From Gavia stellata (lineage: Eukaryota; Chordata; Aves; Gaviiformes; Gaviidae): 64,000 bases of DNA. Positions 13,201 to 28,200 of the stretch are shown here, one piece after another. The DNA lies in the NCBI RefSeq assembly GCF_030936135.1, contig NC_082594.1, forward strand, positions 20,332,879-20,396,878, written 5' to 3'. Numbering within the stretch: the stretch's first letter is position 1; the number at the start of each line of letters is the position of its first letter. The notes beneath the pieces are model-generated. The model was not told the DNA's origin. It searched no databases and saw only the letters and a program-made list of their open reading frames with translations. The position numbers and the translations under genes were made by a program.

Positions 13201-16200
13201 CTTCAGCTTGTAAGTCTTCTTTGAGCAGAAGACTTCCTCTTCTAGAAGCAATTTACCATAAGCACTACTGGACCTAAATCCATAGAGGATAGTTTTTTTC
13301 CACTTCTGCCAAGGTCTGAAGTTGAATTAAGAGCATCCCATGGTATCAGGGAAAGATGAGATCTATTAAATTAGAAACTCAGACACACCATGAAATACAG
13401 CAAACCACCACCATTTTTCTAGTCAGTCAGGTTACACCCTTGGCCAAGAACTGAGAGAACTCATTGCTCTCCCCATACCAACATCATGATCCAGATTACA
13501 ATCATGATCCAGAAAGTAAATAAAGTACTTTGTTGCCAATTATGACCACTGACTTTTGGGCAAGGAATATATTAAAATTTTCTTCAAAGCTAAAAAAGAG
13601 ACTGTGAATATTCCTTAGCTATAGATATATCAAAAGAAAAAGACTCAAACAACTCTTCTGTCATGCAATCAAAAAAAATTAATTTTCCTCCATCAAAAAA
13701 TTCTAGCAACCTGAAAATTATTTTTTGCAACCAACCCACTTATTTTTGAGTATAGAAATTTAACTTCCATTGAAAGGTATAAAACCTTGACTTACTCAGT
13801 TGTGGAAATACCCACCAGTCCCTGTCTCCCCCAGCCCACAAAAAACACTTTCAAAAATGCTTTAGCAAGAACTTCAGATTTTTTAACTAATGCATGTAAC
13901 TTGCTTGTAACTGGTCAATGACATTTAAAACATTTAGGCATAGAAATTAAAGGAATCTCTTTTATTATTTAGGAAACGTGCATCAGTGTTTCCATTTTTA
14001 CTGCATTGCTTTTACAAGCCACTTCCTAATAGTGAGGTCCATTTTATTTCACAGGATTTACAAATACTCTTTTGGATCTGGTTCAAAATGTAGCATGTTC
14101 ATATCCAGTAAAGCCTTCACCTTGGTTGGGGCCACCCAGCTACTCGAAGTATAATACCAGTAGGGTAACTGGCAAGTAGCAATTGCATTATATATACTTA
14201 AAACTATATAAAAACACAACAAAAGTGCACAGCAGCTCAGGGATCTCAAAAATACAAACAAAAGAAATGAACATTCATTATGAATCTACATGCTTGGCTC
14301 AAGCAGAGGACCCTTACACATGCTTATTTTTCCCCTATGTTTCACCTTTAATTACTTTCACCAAACATGCTTCTTATTGCACAATATTTAAAAATTCCGT
14401 TTATATGTGATGGCATATCCTGTAGGCCTCAAATTCTCATTGACTTGTTGGTTTTCTGGACAAGGAACAGTTCTGTATTCTAATTAACTGACCTATGGTT
14501 GATCTGTTTTTGCCAACTAGCCAGCAGTGGTAGCTGAAGAGTGACAGTATGCTGATGAAGAACATGGCTGCCACAAAGAAAAGGAATAGTACGTGGAATT
14601 TTGCATGGGTATCTGGCAATTCATTCTGGGGAGAAAGAGAGAGAGAGATTAATACGTTAACACTTTTTAGCAACTAATGCAGTATTATTGCTAAACCTTT
14701 TCTGCTACACCCATTCTGCTATAGGTCTTTCACCTCACTCTCCATGAAGAAAAAAAAGCACAAGCCTAGCTTTCCTTCCATATCATGTTAAACTGGTGTG
14801 TAACACCATTTAAAGCTGATGGGTACCCCTTCCCTATCATGGATGCATATGTTCATCTGTTTGATAGTGCTATGTATAGTTGAGGCTTAGTTTTTTAAAT
14901 GCACAGTAGGGGGCAAGGAAAAAAAAAATCCTATATTAAAAAATGTTAACTGTGCAGCCACACCCGAGGAGAAAAGGGAAAACATGTCCAAAATCACTTT
15001 CTTTGAAGGGAAGAAAATACAAAAAACACCTTCCAAACCCTTTCCTGGCAAGGTAAGAATGCTGAACCTCCTTCTGAACCGTTATAAGGAACTTAAAAGG
15101 GAAATGGGTGTCATACTGTGTTTCCAAGACTGAACAACTCCTAGATAAGACCTGGGACAGATCTTCAATTTTTGATGATCTCTAAGGTTTAGGCAACAAC
15201 CAGCATGTACCGAACAAAACAAATTTGTCATGTCTGACCAGGCAGAAGTGATTCACCAGAACATCTACATGAGAAGTAACAATTTCAGTACAACCACCGT
15301 ATTAAAAATAACTTCCCACCCATATCAGATAGTCGATTCCACCCTCAATCCCAACTATTTTTAAGCTTGCACTTTCAAGAGGCCAATGGGATTTGTAACA
15401 ATACTACTCCAGTTCTATATCCTCAAAATCACAGTACTTTTAACTAGCTGACCTTTAACAGCACTATGAAAGCAGAAAGGCTATTTTGGTTCAGCTGTTT
15501 AGTTAGCGTTATTGCCATTACTTTTTCCATTAGCTCATTCAGTATACCCACTTATCTCAGGCTGATTTTTTTTTAGACTAAAACACATACCAATTAAGAT
15601 CAAGCACACATAGGTGTATCTATATCCCTGTACACTGCCTATATTCACAGGCAACAGATTACAAGTCTCCTTCCTTCTGCGATGGCGTAAATAGCTACCA
15701 TGAATGACTGGATTAGAAAAATCATAGCAGGAACAGTATTTAAATAATTACAGCAATATTGGATTTTACCTTTGGACAATTCTCTGCAGCTTTCCTGCGG
15801 CAAAGCTTTGCGCAAACAAAGACAATTTATTAAACACTAGTATTATGTTAAGACGAAGTGTTTGAAAACAGCACAGGCTTTGTTAAGAAACAAATGATTG
15901 GTGTGCACACGTGCTCTCGGACGTGCCGAGTTCCAATGCCCATCAGCAGCCTCAGCCCCTGTTCTCCAAGAGAATGGAGGAGAGAGTACCTACGAGCACG
16001 CTACTAACTTCCAAGGCATGAAATTTTCTACTGAAGCATAGAAGCATTGCTATTCAGATTGTGGCTGGATCATTTTCAAGTGGTTCCTCAGCTTGAACAG
16101 CATGACTACACAGGTACATTCTTCACTAGTTGTTTCTATCACAAGCAAGGCTTATGTGAATATTCTGTATGATGAAACAATTCATAAAGGTCTGAAAAGC

Positions 16201-19200
16201 TCAGAATACTCCAGAGATATAAAGCAATGGTTTATAAATGACAAAATCTTTCTGACTTCAGAACATATCTATTACCATTAGATGTAGCTTCAGTCAAAAC
16301 CATAAAAAAATAAATTGCCATTCTTTGCACAATTTTATTTGTTTAAAAAAAGAACCCATAACACATCAGTACAGTTTTTCTTCTTCCCAATATTTTTCAA
16401 TATTGAGATTTGTATGTGGGATGCATCTTTAGCGTAGTATCTGAAATTGAACCAGTACTTAAGAAAATAAAGCAAGAAACAGGAAAGCGTAGGTTAAATT
16501 AGCTTTTAAATTCCAAACTTTATACCTAAAGAGCGGTATTAGCAGTCTTAGCTAAGATGCTAGCACTTAACAAATCTGTTGTAGGCAAGATGTACGGCTT
16601 TTAAGTTACATTAATCTGTGCAGAAAGCCTAGGGAAAGCCCAAACTTTTACCTTGGAGTCAGGCAGATATATACAGCATTTGCAAAAATGCTGGCTACTA
16701 TCAGATCATGCTAGAGTAAGCAAATGATAGCAGAGTCCAGCTTTCTGAACTGCTGTCTAAGTCCAGGTTCCTAATTTACCGCCTTTTTTTTTAAATGCAG
16801 TTTTGCTTAGACAGTTTGTGCAGCAGTCCCTCTCCCCCCTGCTGTAGGGATATGTTGTGTTTTGTGATCCCTTGAAAACAAGGCTAGCAAAATAAATACT
16901 CCAATTGCTGCTTATTCCTAAGCTTCATGTTAAAGCTATGATGACTTTTCCTACCTCAGAGCACACTGCAGTGTTTCCCAGTTTCCTAATTATTTTTTGT
17001 AACTTCTATTTCTATGACTCTTTTGGAATTGCATATTTAAACAAAATAGTACTCTATAAAGAATTCTCAGGCCAGTTGATTTTGAAGCTCAAAGAGCAGT
17101 AGCAGCTTAGTCTTTGTGTTTTCTGTGGGCCAGAAAATATACATTTATTTCAGTTGCATCTTCCTAAAACAGTATCTCTATAACCTGGGGAAAGATTTTT
17201 TGAATTATGCATGATTAATCTGCATGATCCCCAGGGAGCATTTAGCTCTTCTGACTACCCAGTTTCAGCCACTGGTTTTAAGTCCTTGAATGCCAATTGC
17301 AGAACTGAAGCATCTTTCAAAAAAGGCCAATTCCTTCCTGGAGAGAAGCTGGCAGGCTTTGAGTATGTATAACAGGCTTATTCACAGTTGTGTTCTAGCA
17401 GCAGTCCACATGCCACAGCATGTGAAAAGAGAGTGAAACTTCAGACATTAGTTATTTAAAATCATTATGTGCAGTAGCAGCACAGGAGCAGAGACTTGCA
17501 GGTGAGAGAGCTGCAGAGCTTACAAAGGAAAGCAATTTGCCAATAAAATTTGGGCTACTTAGCACCTGTAATAGACTGAAGCCAGTCACTATTCTAAAGA
17601 GTCCCCTACAAACTCCTTCATGAACATAAAGTCATTAGAGCATATACCAGGTCACAATAAATCTCAAACAAAACCCATAACAAAAAAGTGCTGTCAGAGC
17701 TTGACTCGTTACTCCTCTTTTAGTAGCTAGGTCTAGCTTAAATCTAGAAAAAACTCAGAAGATCTGGTGTATGTCCTTATGTGTATATGCAAGAGAACTG
17801 AGTTCTAACTAAGGATTTTTTTTTTTTTTTTTTTTTTTTGTTAATACAACCACAGTTTTGCAGAAGCACGTGCCATCCATCCGGAACACAAATCACATCC
17901 TTGAATTAGCTATACTCAGGATTGCCAAAATAATTTGGAGGACAATGAAAGACACTGAAAACAGCTGGAAAATATACTGGTTTCAAGGGGGAGGGAGTGC
18001 AGCAAGAATGGGAGTAGATACAAATATCCACTGGGAAGTACCACCATGCATTATGTAAACAAGGCATCAAGGACTGGGCATTCAGCCAGCACTGGTGTTT
18101 ATGTCAAATACATTTGGTTAAACTGAGGTTTTATCTGCTCATCTTTGACAACTTCCTAGGTAGAAATAAAAATTTCATGAGTGTAAGGAAAAGTAGTTAT
18201 GAGCATAAAAAAAAAGTCATTCACGTTCCCTTGATCTACAAAACAGATTAACATCCGCCTTAGTGTGTAAGCCTGTGGTAACCATTTACAGCCAGTGTGG
18301 TTGCTCCACCACTGTACAAACCGTCTAGAGATCTTTCTTCAGCACTTCTGCATACAGCATGAAAGATGCTATGTAAAAATCCTGCATGTGCAAGTGGGAA
18401 ACACAAAGACTTTTTTCAACAGAAGAGGCAGGTAGGTGTGCATGTTGCACAATGTTTGCAAGTATCTGGATATGTGTGTCATGTCTCTGTGCAAGTGCTA
18501 TCAACAGTGCAAACCAATGGATTCCTAAAACTTGTGTCATTAGCACATACACCTTCACAACCTCATTACAAGTTCTGAAGTGACGAAGGCTACACTCCCC
18601 AAGAAGCAGTTCATCTTTCATCCCAACACTGGATATATACAGCAGTTTGTTGTACGCTTTCTCTGAAAAACATCTATGAGGAAGCAAATAAAGAAACACT
18701 ACCTTCTGAAGGTATAGTATAACATTTCTGATAGTCAAGCTTTGGGGGGAAAAACCAACATCTAGAGAGGCTCAACTGAAAGTGTCAAAACAGTAATCTG
18801 TCTGATGCTATAGTAGACAAAGCTGAGCATTAGCAATACACTGAAGGAGCCTACAGGCAGCACGTGCCAGCAGTACTCTGCTCTGATCTGGATACAGATG
18901 TAGAGAGAAGCTTCCAGGACTCTAGAGAGAAGCTTCCAGGACTCTGTTCTGCAGTCAATAGCACTTGCAAAATTTAGTGTGTCTGTAGTATGTAACCTTT
19001 TAGGCAAGCCTACATGATTACGCTGCTGCCACCTCTTTCTGGAAGTCTATTTTAATCAGGCTATTATAAGATCAGAGGAATATTAGCTTTGTGGAATAAG
19101 TGATTTAATATGAATAAAATTAGTCAGAGACCTACTCTAATGAGTAGGCATCACGGTATCACCAGATTCTGTCTTGGAACTAACCGGAAATGAAAGCAAC

Positions 19201-22200
19201 AATTGCAAGCACACAGCTACATTGTTTACTGTCATATGTCAGAAGTAGCCCATTCTTGCAGGAAGCAATTTTAACAACTAAATCATAAAAAAAAATAAAA
19301 ATCCCTCTTAAGTTTACTTCCTCTGCTCAAGGGTCCACTTCAATGATTGTGTCTGATGGACTTTGGAACAGCCTTGCTGTAAATGCTGGTGTTAAATGTT
19401 CATTGTAGTCAGATGTCCTGTGGACTTTTGTTGCACTAATACTTATGAAGTGAGGTGACAAAGCAAATTCATTTTTTTTGCTCAAGCACTGACTGGTAAA
19501 TATGTAAGAGCACATCTACAGTTTCATTAGAAATTGCATACAAAGCACTGGAAAGCAGCCAGGCAGATGTTTGGGAGTGGCACATTCACAAATTAAAAAT
19601 TTAACTATTTACAGTCAAGCAAGACTGAACAGCAGAATCAGACCATTTCATTTGAAATATTTGTCAAGCTACAGCTACAACTGATAAATACATTTATGGC
19701 TTTCATCTTGCACAATACTGACAGCTCAATTCCCACATAGTCCCTTGCTCTCCAGTGACAGGCCGCTATACAGAACTGACAGACTAAGAGAAACATAGTA
19801 CTTTGGCAAATCAGACGAACACAAACAAACATACTTTTTGCACCATTTATCTTACTTGTCTAATGCAAACTGTCTCAAAGTACAGCTATTCTGAATACAT
19901 AATCAAGCTTCTCTTACCCTGACATGGCAACATCTTTTTGCTCCAATGAAGATTATTTCTACAGCTACAGATAATGACTGCTTTTCCCGGTTACTCTGAC
20001 AGTAACTAGCATCTAAGAAATATGTCCTGTTATTTACTTATAAAGATGTGATGGAGAGCCTTCCACTTACAGTGGTTTTTCCCATGCTAGTTAATGGAAA
20101 CTGATGAAGGGAATTCTGATGCTAGCTCTTCTGACTAGAGACAGGAAGGCATAGAATCATAGAATCATTTAGTTTGGAAAAGACCTTTAAGATCATCAAG
20201 TTCAACCATAAACCTAACACTGCTAAGTCCACCACTAAACCATGTCCCTAAGCGTAAGCATAGTACAAGGTTTTGGAGATGAAAGGGAACAATGCCAGAA
20301 GACACCCTCTTCAGCCTGGAATGTGACTGGAACAAAACTGATAGGAGGAATATAACACTGATGTACAAGGATGGTTGCCGTTCACGTAAATGTTATTAGA
20401 TCTACTAAAATGCATATATGTGTATCAATCATTTGACATCTAATAATAGTTGCAAGGAAGATGTATATCATTAAAACTGTACATATCTTAGAATTCTACC
20501 CATATCAGATCAGTAAAAGCCACTAGTATAAAGTTCAGACACGCCTGTGTAGGGACTCTAAAACAGAGCTCAGTCAGTTCCCAAGAAATTAATCTGCTTT
20601 ATCTGGTAGCAGATTATCCATAGACAAGTCTAGGAAGATACAAAATTGTTATTTATATTTCACATATGTCAGTATTTTTATATATACGTGTGTATGTATA
20701 TATATACACATACATATATGTAATTGCTTGATAGCCCGTTCTTTCTATATCTACATATCTATTTCCAATAGTCAAAAAAACCTGAGCTGTGCCACTCGAT
20801 TTTGATGAGGCAGAGAAATTGCACAGTGTCCGCATCAGAACTTCTTCCAATTACTCATCCTGGGCAGTGTAATACATTTAATTCATTAATATTTGGAAGG
20901 TTGTCCTGCTTCAGTCACTTCGATTGATGCTGTTAACGGTAATGAACTACGGAACAGAGTAAATGGTGAGTGACAACATGCTGATGCAGCCTCCAATAAC
21001 ACATGCAGGATTAAACAAATGAACAACGACAAAAAAAAGCCTTAGAACTTACTGTCCAAAACTTTATGAAGTACTGCAAGACTGTAGCAGCAACAAACAG
21101 ACAGTACAGTAAGGAATACATTAAAAACAGGAGGAAGAATTTGTAGTTAGAAAATCCCACACAATTATTCACCCTAGAAGGAGGGGAAAGAGAAAGAGGT
21201 TACTATGATATACATTCAGCTTTTGCAGAGCATAACATGTATGATGTCTGTGGTATGTCCAAAACAGTCTGGCACTAGTGTTTCAGAAGCATTTTAAGCC
21301 ACCATTGTGAATGAAGTCTTTTTCCTCAGGCCAAATAATCTGGGCCTCTCACATAAATTTTGCCCCCCATGAAGTTCTACAAGACAGGACACGAGCTGGC
21401 AAAGCGTATGATACATACAGTCTGTATAGGAAGCGTCTCACACACTATGAAATAACTGCAGTCATCGCAGAAGATAATACAAGCCTCTCCATCAATTTCA
21501 GTGGATGTTGCCTTGGTTACAAAACTACCTTCAAGTCAACTACTGATAGCAGTATTTTTATAGTGACAGCAAGTAATATTTTTACTGATTACCAGTGAAT
21601 ACAAACTGTAGAAGAGTAACTGTCTGAGCGGGTCTTATGTATCATCTAGATTCCAGAACTGATTTTCACAGTGTAGTGGCGATCTCCTCTCCTTGTAACA
21701 ATACCAAACTAAAAGAAAGAAATTCCATTTCTCATAGGTCTCGTTAACACCAGGGTTTCTCTCTATAAGGAGAAACTGTATGATTTGTGCTACTGGGCCT
21801 ACAACTCTATGTTGCAACACACGTCGGGAACAAGGTTTATTTTCACATATTAAAGCCTCAAGAAATTATGTGAAAATCAAGTTTTACTTCAAAGTTGCAT
21901 TTTTGAAGCAGCATCTAATTCATCATGTAGGATCTAATTCATCATTATTATACTGATTTTTTTTTTTTTTTAATAAACTTACCATGGACAATGGTGGTCC
22001 ATTTTTAATACACATCTGAAAGAGATAATTTCCAGTAAGTTAAAGCAAATAATACATTTTCTTTCTAAGACACATACTTTTGGCTTCTACAGGTTCAGGG
22101 GTTGGTGGGGTTTTTTTTGTTGTTGTTTGTTTGTTTTTTGGTGGGTTTTTTAAAGTATTTTGCCCCACTGTATCTTTTTCAAGTCCTTCTCAATCATGCC

Positions 22201-25200
22201 AATTCTCTGTATTATAGCAGCCATCTGTTCACCCAAAAGGACAAAGTGAGATTCAGAAGAGTTATGAAGCGAGTCTTGTAAATTAACATGGGGAGCATTA
22301 CTGAGCAACATCATGTAATAGTTCATTAAGCCACACTAGTTTTATGTGCACATTGAGAGAAAATAAATCCAAAGGACCCTTCAGAGTTGTATGGATAAGG
22401 TATGTTAGCCTGGCATTCACTTCAACTAAGTCTACCTTAGGGCTATTTTTGCTACCTTGTTTTGTTTGCTGCTTGCTTGGTTAGTTTTTAAAGCTAATTG
22501 AGGAAAAGAGCAGCACAGTGGGTAATTTGAATAGTCCACATGCCATTTTCATCCAGTTTTAGTATAAGGACAGATACTAGACACTCAGACACACAGACAT
22601 TCACTGTATTTACTAATAAATTTGATTTTAGCCAAAAGATGTGTATTAGGTTCTTCAGTTTACTAGATTTCCTCAAGCTCAGCCTACTCAAGTCTCACTC
22701 ATAGCCTTAGTCTTTAGTGCCCTTACAGACTTCTCCGATGATTCAGAATGAGACTAGGGAACAGCAGTGATGTCTTTGAAATGGTTAAGGCATGTAATTG
22801 CATTGTCAATCTTTGAGATAAACATTTTTAGCATTATTAGCAGCACATATCTGTTTCAAGGCTGCAGAAGCAAGATACGATAAAAAAGTTCTATAATAAG
22901 CATTTGCTGTGCTGGTATCTCAGACCTGCCTTTCCTCACTTTTAATCACTGACTTTTCCAATTTTTTTTTTTTCTTTTAAAGATAAGCACTGTTTTACAA
23001 AGCTACAAGCAGGTTTCCTAAAAAGTTTTGCCACTTCGGACAATGGGGTTGCAATAATAATACTGCACCAACAGGAGGAACTTTGCTCTTCCGTGAAATC
23101 CTGGTACTGAGGGTCTGAGAGAGGAACAAATAATAAAACCTGCTGTTATGCAAGGGCTGACACACTGAAGACACGAACATGCTACAGTGATGATAGCAAG
23201 AGAGAAAAGCCATCATTCCAGATTCAGAAACTTACATGTCACATGCAGAACAGTGGTGGCAGCGGTCAGGTTTGATTAGCTGGCATCGATCACAGTATCT
23301 GATTGCTGCATTCAAGTGGCAAGGGTCAAGTCATTAGAACGCATTTAATGTTATAAAGGTTTTCCCCCTTTAACATGAACGGAATCTTAAAGAGCTTCCT
23401 GCCCTCCCCTGCCACACCTGTTCTCACAGAGATTCATGTGCCTACTCTCATATGGTATATGCTTGTGATTTTTTTAAGAAATGTATCATGTGAAAGTATT
23501 TCAAACACTTTCATCTATTACTACTGTACTGAGTCCATTTCCATTTACTCTTGGGCTCCCCAGTCTTCCCATCCTTCATCCTCTGGCACTGATCCCCTAT
23601 TGCTTGCTTGCTTTCACCTCTGGACAGGGTACTCAGTCATCCCATTGTAAAACTACATTCTTTCAGCAAGCCAACTCTCTGCATTAGCTTTCTCTATCCC
23701 CTTCAGCAAATAGTGATCTAGTAGACTGTTCAGTAAATTAGCTCTTCTTCATCTTTCCTGGATATTTTTAAACAAGCCTTCAGGCTCTTTTCAATGGAAA
23801 TACGACACCAGCATAAGCAGTTTGAAAGGAGGAAAGCCAACACCTACAGCTAAGCAGAACTGCTAAGAGCTGGCAAGAGCTTCCCAGACCACTCCAGGAA
23901 CTTAAGACTGGGATTCCCTGAAAGGGAGGCTTGTATTCAAAAAAGCCAGGTGTCCTTAGACTTCGGAAAGTCACAGTAAACTGGTAACAGTTATTCTGAG
24001 CAGTTGATGTTTTTGGAAAACTCTACAGTGTTGCTAGTTTCAAGAAGAGAAAAAGATATATATTTTTTAAAAATGTAGCTGTTATATGAATATACATATG
24101 TATAAGACAGCAGTTTCACAGATCATTCCTATATAAGTTGGAATAAAAATGCCTATATGTATTAAAGGCAAATACAGAAACAGCCCATAATTAGCTTTGT
24201 ACTGAATTACAGATGGGAATGAAACAACATTTACTCGTTCTTAAATTTTAGCCTTAAGTATGATGTTTCTCCTCCTGCTGAACTGATACAGCTCAGAAAA
24301 AGAATTTTAAAGGGGGATATAAATGATTATAAAATTGAGTAAAAAGTTGAATTTTCTCTATTTCTAGCTGTATTTCTTTGCTGTGCTTATTTTTTATAAC
24401 CACAATTAGAGATAAATGTTGTAATCTATCTGCTTGCTAGAAGAGGATTTTTTTTTTTTTTTTTAAATTCCAAATACTGGCTACATGTTGAGATTCCCAG
24501 ACAAAGGACTTCAGTTTCTCTTGGGGGGGGAAAAAAACCAGCCCAAACAAATAACAAAACAAAGTCATGGCCTTTGCAATATGTGATTAATAGATCGTTC
24601 ATTCAGTGACATCAAATGAATTTCACTGTATTAAAACTAGCAGCTTCAGGAGCACAGAATTATCTTTATATTTCACCTCTCGATGCTGTTGTCGTATAGA
24701 TAGGCAAGTCTTTAGCAGCTCTTCTCAAAATCTCCTGCTGGGATTCTGGTCTCTCTTCTTTCTCATATAGTTCTTTATCAGCTTTTGACAAGCAAAACTA
24801 GCAGGGAGGGAGAAGATGGAATGAAGAGAGGAAATTAATTGTGTTCTAGTCAAGCTCCAAGGAAAAGACCCTATGTATCTTGATCCTATGCCTTTGGACA
24901 ACCCCCACCCACACACCCAAAAGACCCCATGTAAAGAAAAGCAGAATGCTGCAGGAATTACAGGAGATCCTCAAAACTCCAAGATGGTCCTGGGCATATT
25001 TTAAAGAAAATAATCTTTCTCTCTGTTCCTTTATCTATAGCATTTTCCCTTCAACACAAAGGAAGCCAGAGACTCAGGGTAGTTTTAAGGAGGTGTAACC
25101 TTTCCTTTATGCTTATCAGGAGTTAAATTTAAGTGATCTGTGAACAAGAGAAAGGTGCAACAGTCCTTTGCTGCTAGGGCACTAAAGTTCTCTTATCCCA

Positions 25201-28200
25201 CTTCCTCTCTCCGACTTCATGGCTTCAGCATAGAAGCTGAAAGAGTTTTACTGGAATTTTTACTTGGGAGTAGTCAGCACTAGTCTCAAAATCCATGAGC
25301 TGTACTGAAAGCAACTTCAGCAAAGCCTGTACAGTTTCAGAGAGAGTTACAATTCTGAGTAAAGCATGAGGAGCATTACTGTTGAAGCCTCCCTGAAATG
25401 TAAAGCTTTACCAGAAGAACCTGGAGAGCTTTTACTCATTTGTGAAACACTTAGTTTAGTATCCACTGAAATTATGAGCTTTACCATTTAAGCCCCACAA
25501 AACCCAGTGCGCTGACAAGCCCCTGCAGAGTTGGGGAACTCACTATTTCTTTTGGTATTTTTCTATTCTGAAGCACTTTTAAACTCTGAGATTCCCGCAT
25601 GGACTACAAGAGCCCTTTTTATGAGTGCACATAGACAAAGTATTCATGGTAGTGAGTGGAAAATGCTGTGTGTAAAACAGGAACAAAAATTGGCTTAGTG
25701 TGGTTTAATATGACCACATTTTCCTTCCAAGAACATGTATATGATTATTTCACATGGATTTTCCTCTCAACCTGTACTTTTTCCTCTTTTGGATTACAGT
25801 CAGTTGGCAAGCAACAACGAAGACTCCACTTACAGAGAGGAGGAAGCAGTAAGACATTGCTGCAATTTCTCCGCGTTATTTCCTAACCCAGAATGCAAAT
25901 AAGTTGCCTCATATCTCACAGAATCTAGTTAAGTCTCCTGTTACGTGTAGTATCATCCCAGTTATTAAGCCTACTCACCATTCAAGGGTGAAACATAAAA
26001 CATAATCCCCTTTTAAATAATCAGAAACGAGGATCAATCTATGTGAAGACTGAAATTAAAGTTTAACATTGCAGTCATCGCCAAGAGTTTGACCTCATTT
26101 TTTAATATCCGTCTCTAAGCTAGACAGTCAAATATAAAAACTAGAGATGCTCACATAAAAAGTTTAAGGCAGATATGAAACATCATGTCAGCAATACACC
26201 TTCCTCCCTATTGCCCTTGCGAATCTGCTAGATGACCAAATGCCTGTCTCCATGACCCGCAATCAAGCGGAGGTGGCATTAAACATGGAATACTACTTCT
26301 AGATGACATTTCTATGGCAAACCATTAATGCACAGAAAAGGAACTAAATCACAAGATTTAAAGCTTTTTAAATTTGTCCAAGTAACATCATAATATTAAT
26401 CCAAAAATCCTGGATAGGATTTTGGTTTTCCGAACAGCTATACTTCTGCTCTAATTTCAGAAATTAATAGGGCTTTGAGACCACAGTCTCTTTGGACAAT
26501 GGCAGGATATGTTCAAAGACATCAAAAGTTGTCTGTTACCACATAGCTAACAGAATTTCCAATGAGGTTCCAGCAGTTCTTATTGAAAACAGAAAGAGTC
26601 CCTTTGTTTCCTTCCTCTTTCTGGATCTTGTATAATGTTGATTGTTCTTTCTTATGACAAATGTACAGGGATTACACTAAAACAACAGCAGCTGCAGAAT
26701 CTTTTTTTAGTTCGATAGTAAGATCACAGGATGCTATTTGTTTTGCAAGAATGGCTAATTTGAAAGACTAAAAATATGTATGTTCATACTCTCATACAAT
26801 GGGAAGATTCTGAAATCAGGTTTTGTTTTTAAGTAAAACTAGCGTAAATTACTCACTGGTACATGAACAGAAGGGACTTGCCCAGAGAGAGGAAAACTGG
26901 TGGTGGGTTTTTTTGTTTGGTTGTTTTTTGTGGGGTTTTTTTTTGTGTGGTTTTTTTTGTTGTTGTTGTGGTTTTTTTTTCTTTTTTTCTTTTTAAAGGT
27001 AGCTGTAGAAGAAAATTGTATTAAATCTGATCTACCCCCACACTTGATACAGGAAATATTCATTACATGCCATATGCCCAAATCATCCCTTTTACTCATT
27101 GAGTATGAAAAGCTTTCTACAACATTACTGTAACTACAGTATAAGTACTGTCAGAAGGAGTTTTCTATTATTGAAGAATCCAAGCAGACAGTAAAAGTTA
27201 CTAGGCATTAGCTTTATAAGCAGCTCTAGTTCATATAGCTTTACAAAACCTGGAACAACACGGTTCCAACCACATTTTAATTAGCTAACCTGCTTAACTT
27301 TATCATTTTTCTGCAGAACCATCCTAGATAAAGCTGAAACAAACCACCCTGAAGACAAGTCCCTTTGAATTTTTAGGTTTAACCATTCAGTACTACTCTT
27401 TTTGCCTAGCTAAACAGCAGAATAGTCTTTAGATTTTTTCACTTTATATTCTGCAGCTTTCTAAGATACAGATCTCTAAGCCATAATTAAGCACTGCAGA
27501 GCAGTGTTTGCTTTTCCTTAGAAGCTTGGTTTTAACTCTTCAAAAATGTTTAAGGTTGACATTAGCACTGAAAGTCAGTCTTACCAAAAATAGAATAAAA
27601 ATTCAACCCCCACAGAGCAACCAAAACCTCAAACAGTTTAGCCAATTTAAAAGCTTTATAAAACCAGGGAAGGGAAGTATTTTAAATTTGGTGCCAATGT
27701 TTAATCCTTACATACACACACCTTAGAGAAAATAGAAAACAAGGTAATCCATCTCAGACTTACTGCAATTAATACCGTTCTTTTTCAAAACAAAACTTCT
27801 TACAGTCATCATGCATTCTTTAGCCATTATGTAAAGCTCCTTTATGTATTTACTTCTCAATTGTCACTAAACCTTAACCCTTGACTTACTACTAAGTGGT
27901 TCAGTCCTCCAAGTTATGAGCATACATTGCATTACTACTTTTTCTCACCCAAACAAAGGTCCAAACTGCCTAAAATGGAAATATAAAAATGTTGTCACTG
28001 TATTTGATTTATCAGTTTCAAAAATTCCAGGTTTCAAGCAAGCTACTTCATAGCAAAGCACTGTGCATGACTGTCAAACTTGTGATAAATTAAAAGTGAA
28101 ATTCGTAGAAGGAAATGTCATTACACAAAGTATGCAGTATTTTAAGAGTAATTTGATAATTTTTATTCATGATACACTGTCATGCTGTTCTATTTTAGAT

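Larger units (their letters stand above)
14626..21052 (-). other. ZDHHC20: ZDHHC20 intron 7
   Basis: 6.4-kb AT-rich intron. It holds a purine GA run next to the exon 8 acceptor (14629-14648), a 24-base poly-T at 17816-17839, a 137-codon minus-strand ORF at 18325-18738 of no recognised family, a 22-bp tandem duplication at 18901-18944, a CR1 tail fragment at 20150-20256 and a TA/CA alternating tract at 20676-20720. No additional exon recognised. Confidence 0.8.

Noticed and set aside
26839..27133. ORFs on both strands rich in K/N/T or F/W/V
   Set aside because: Both are translations of the T/G low-complexity tract at 26901-26994.
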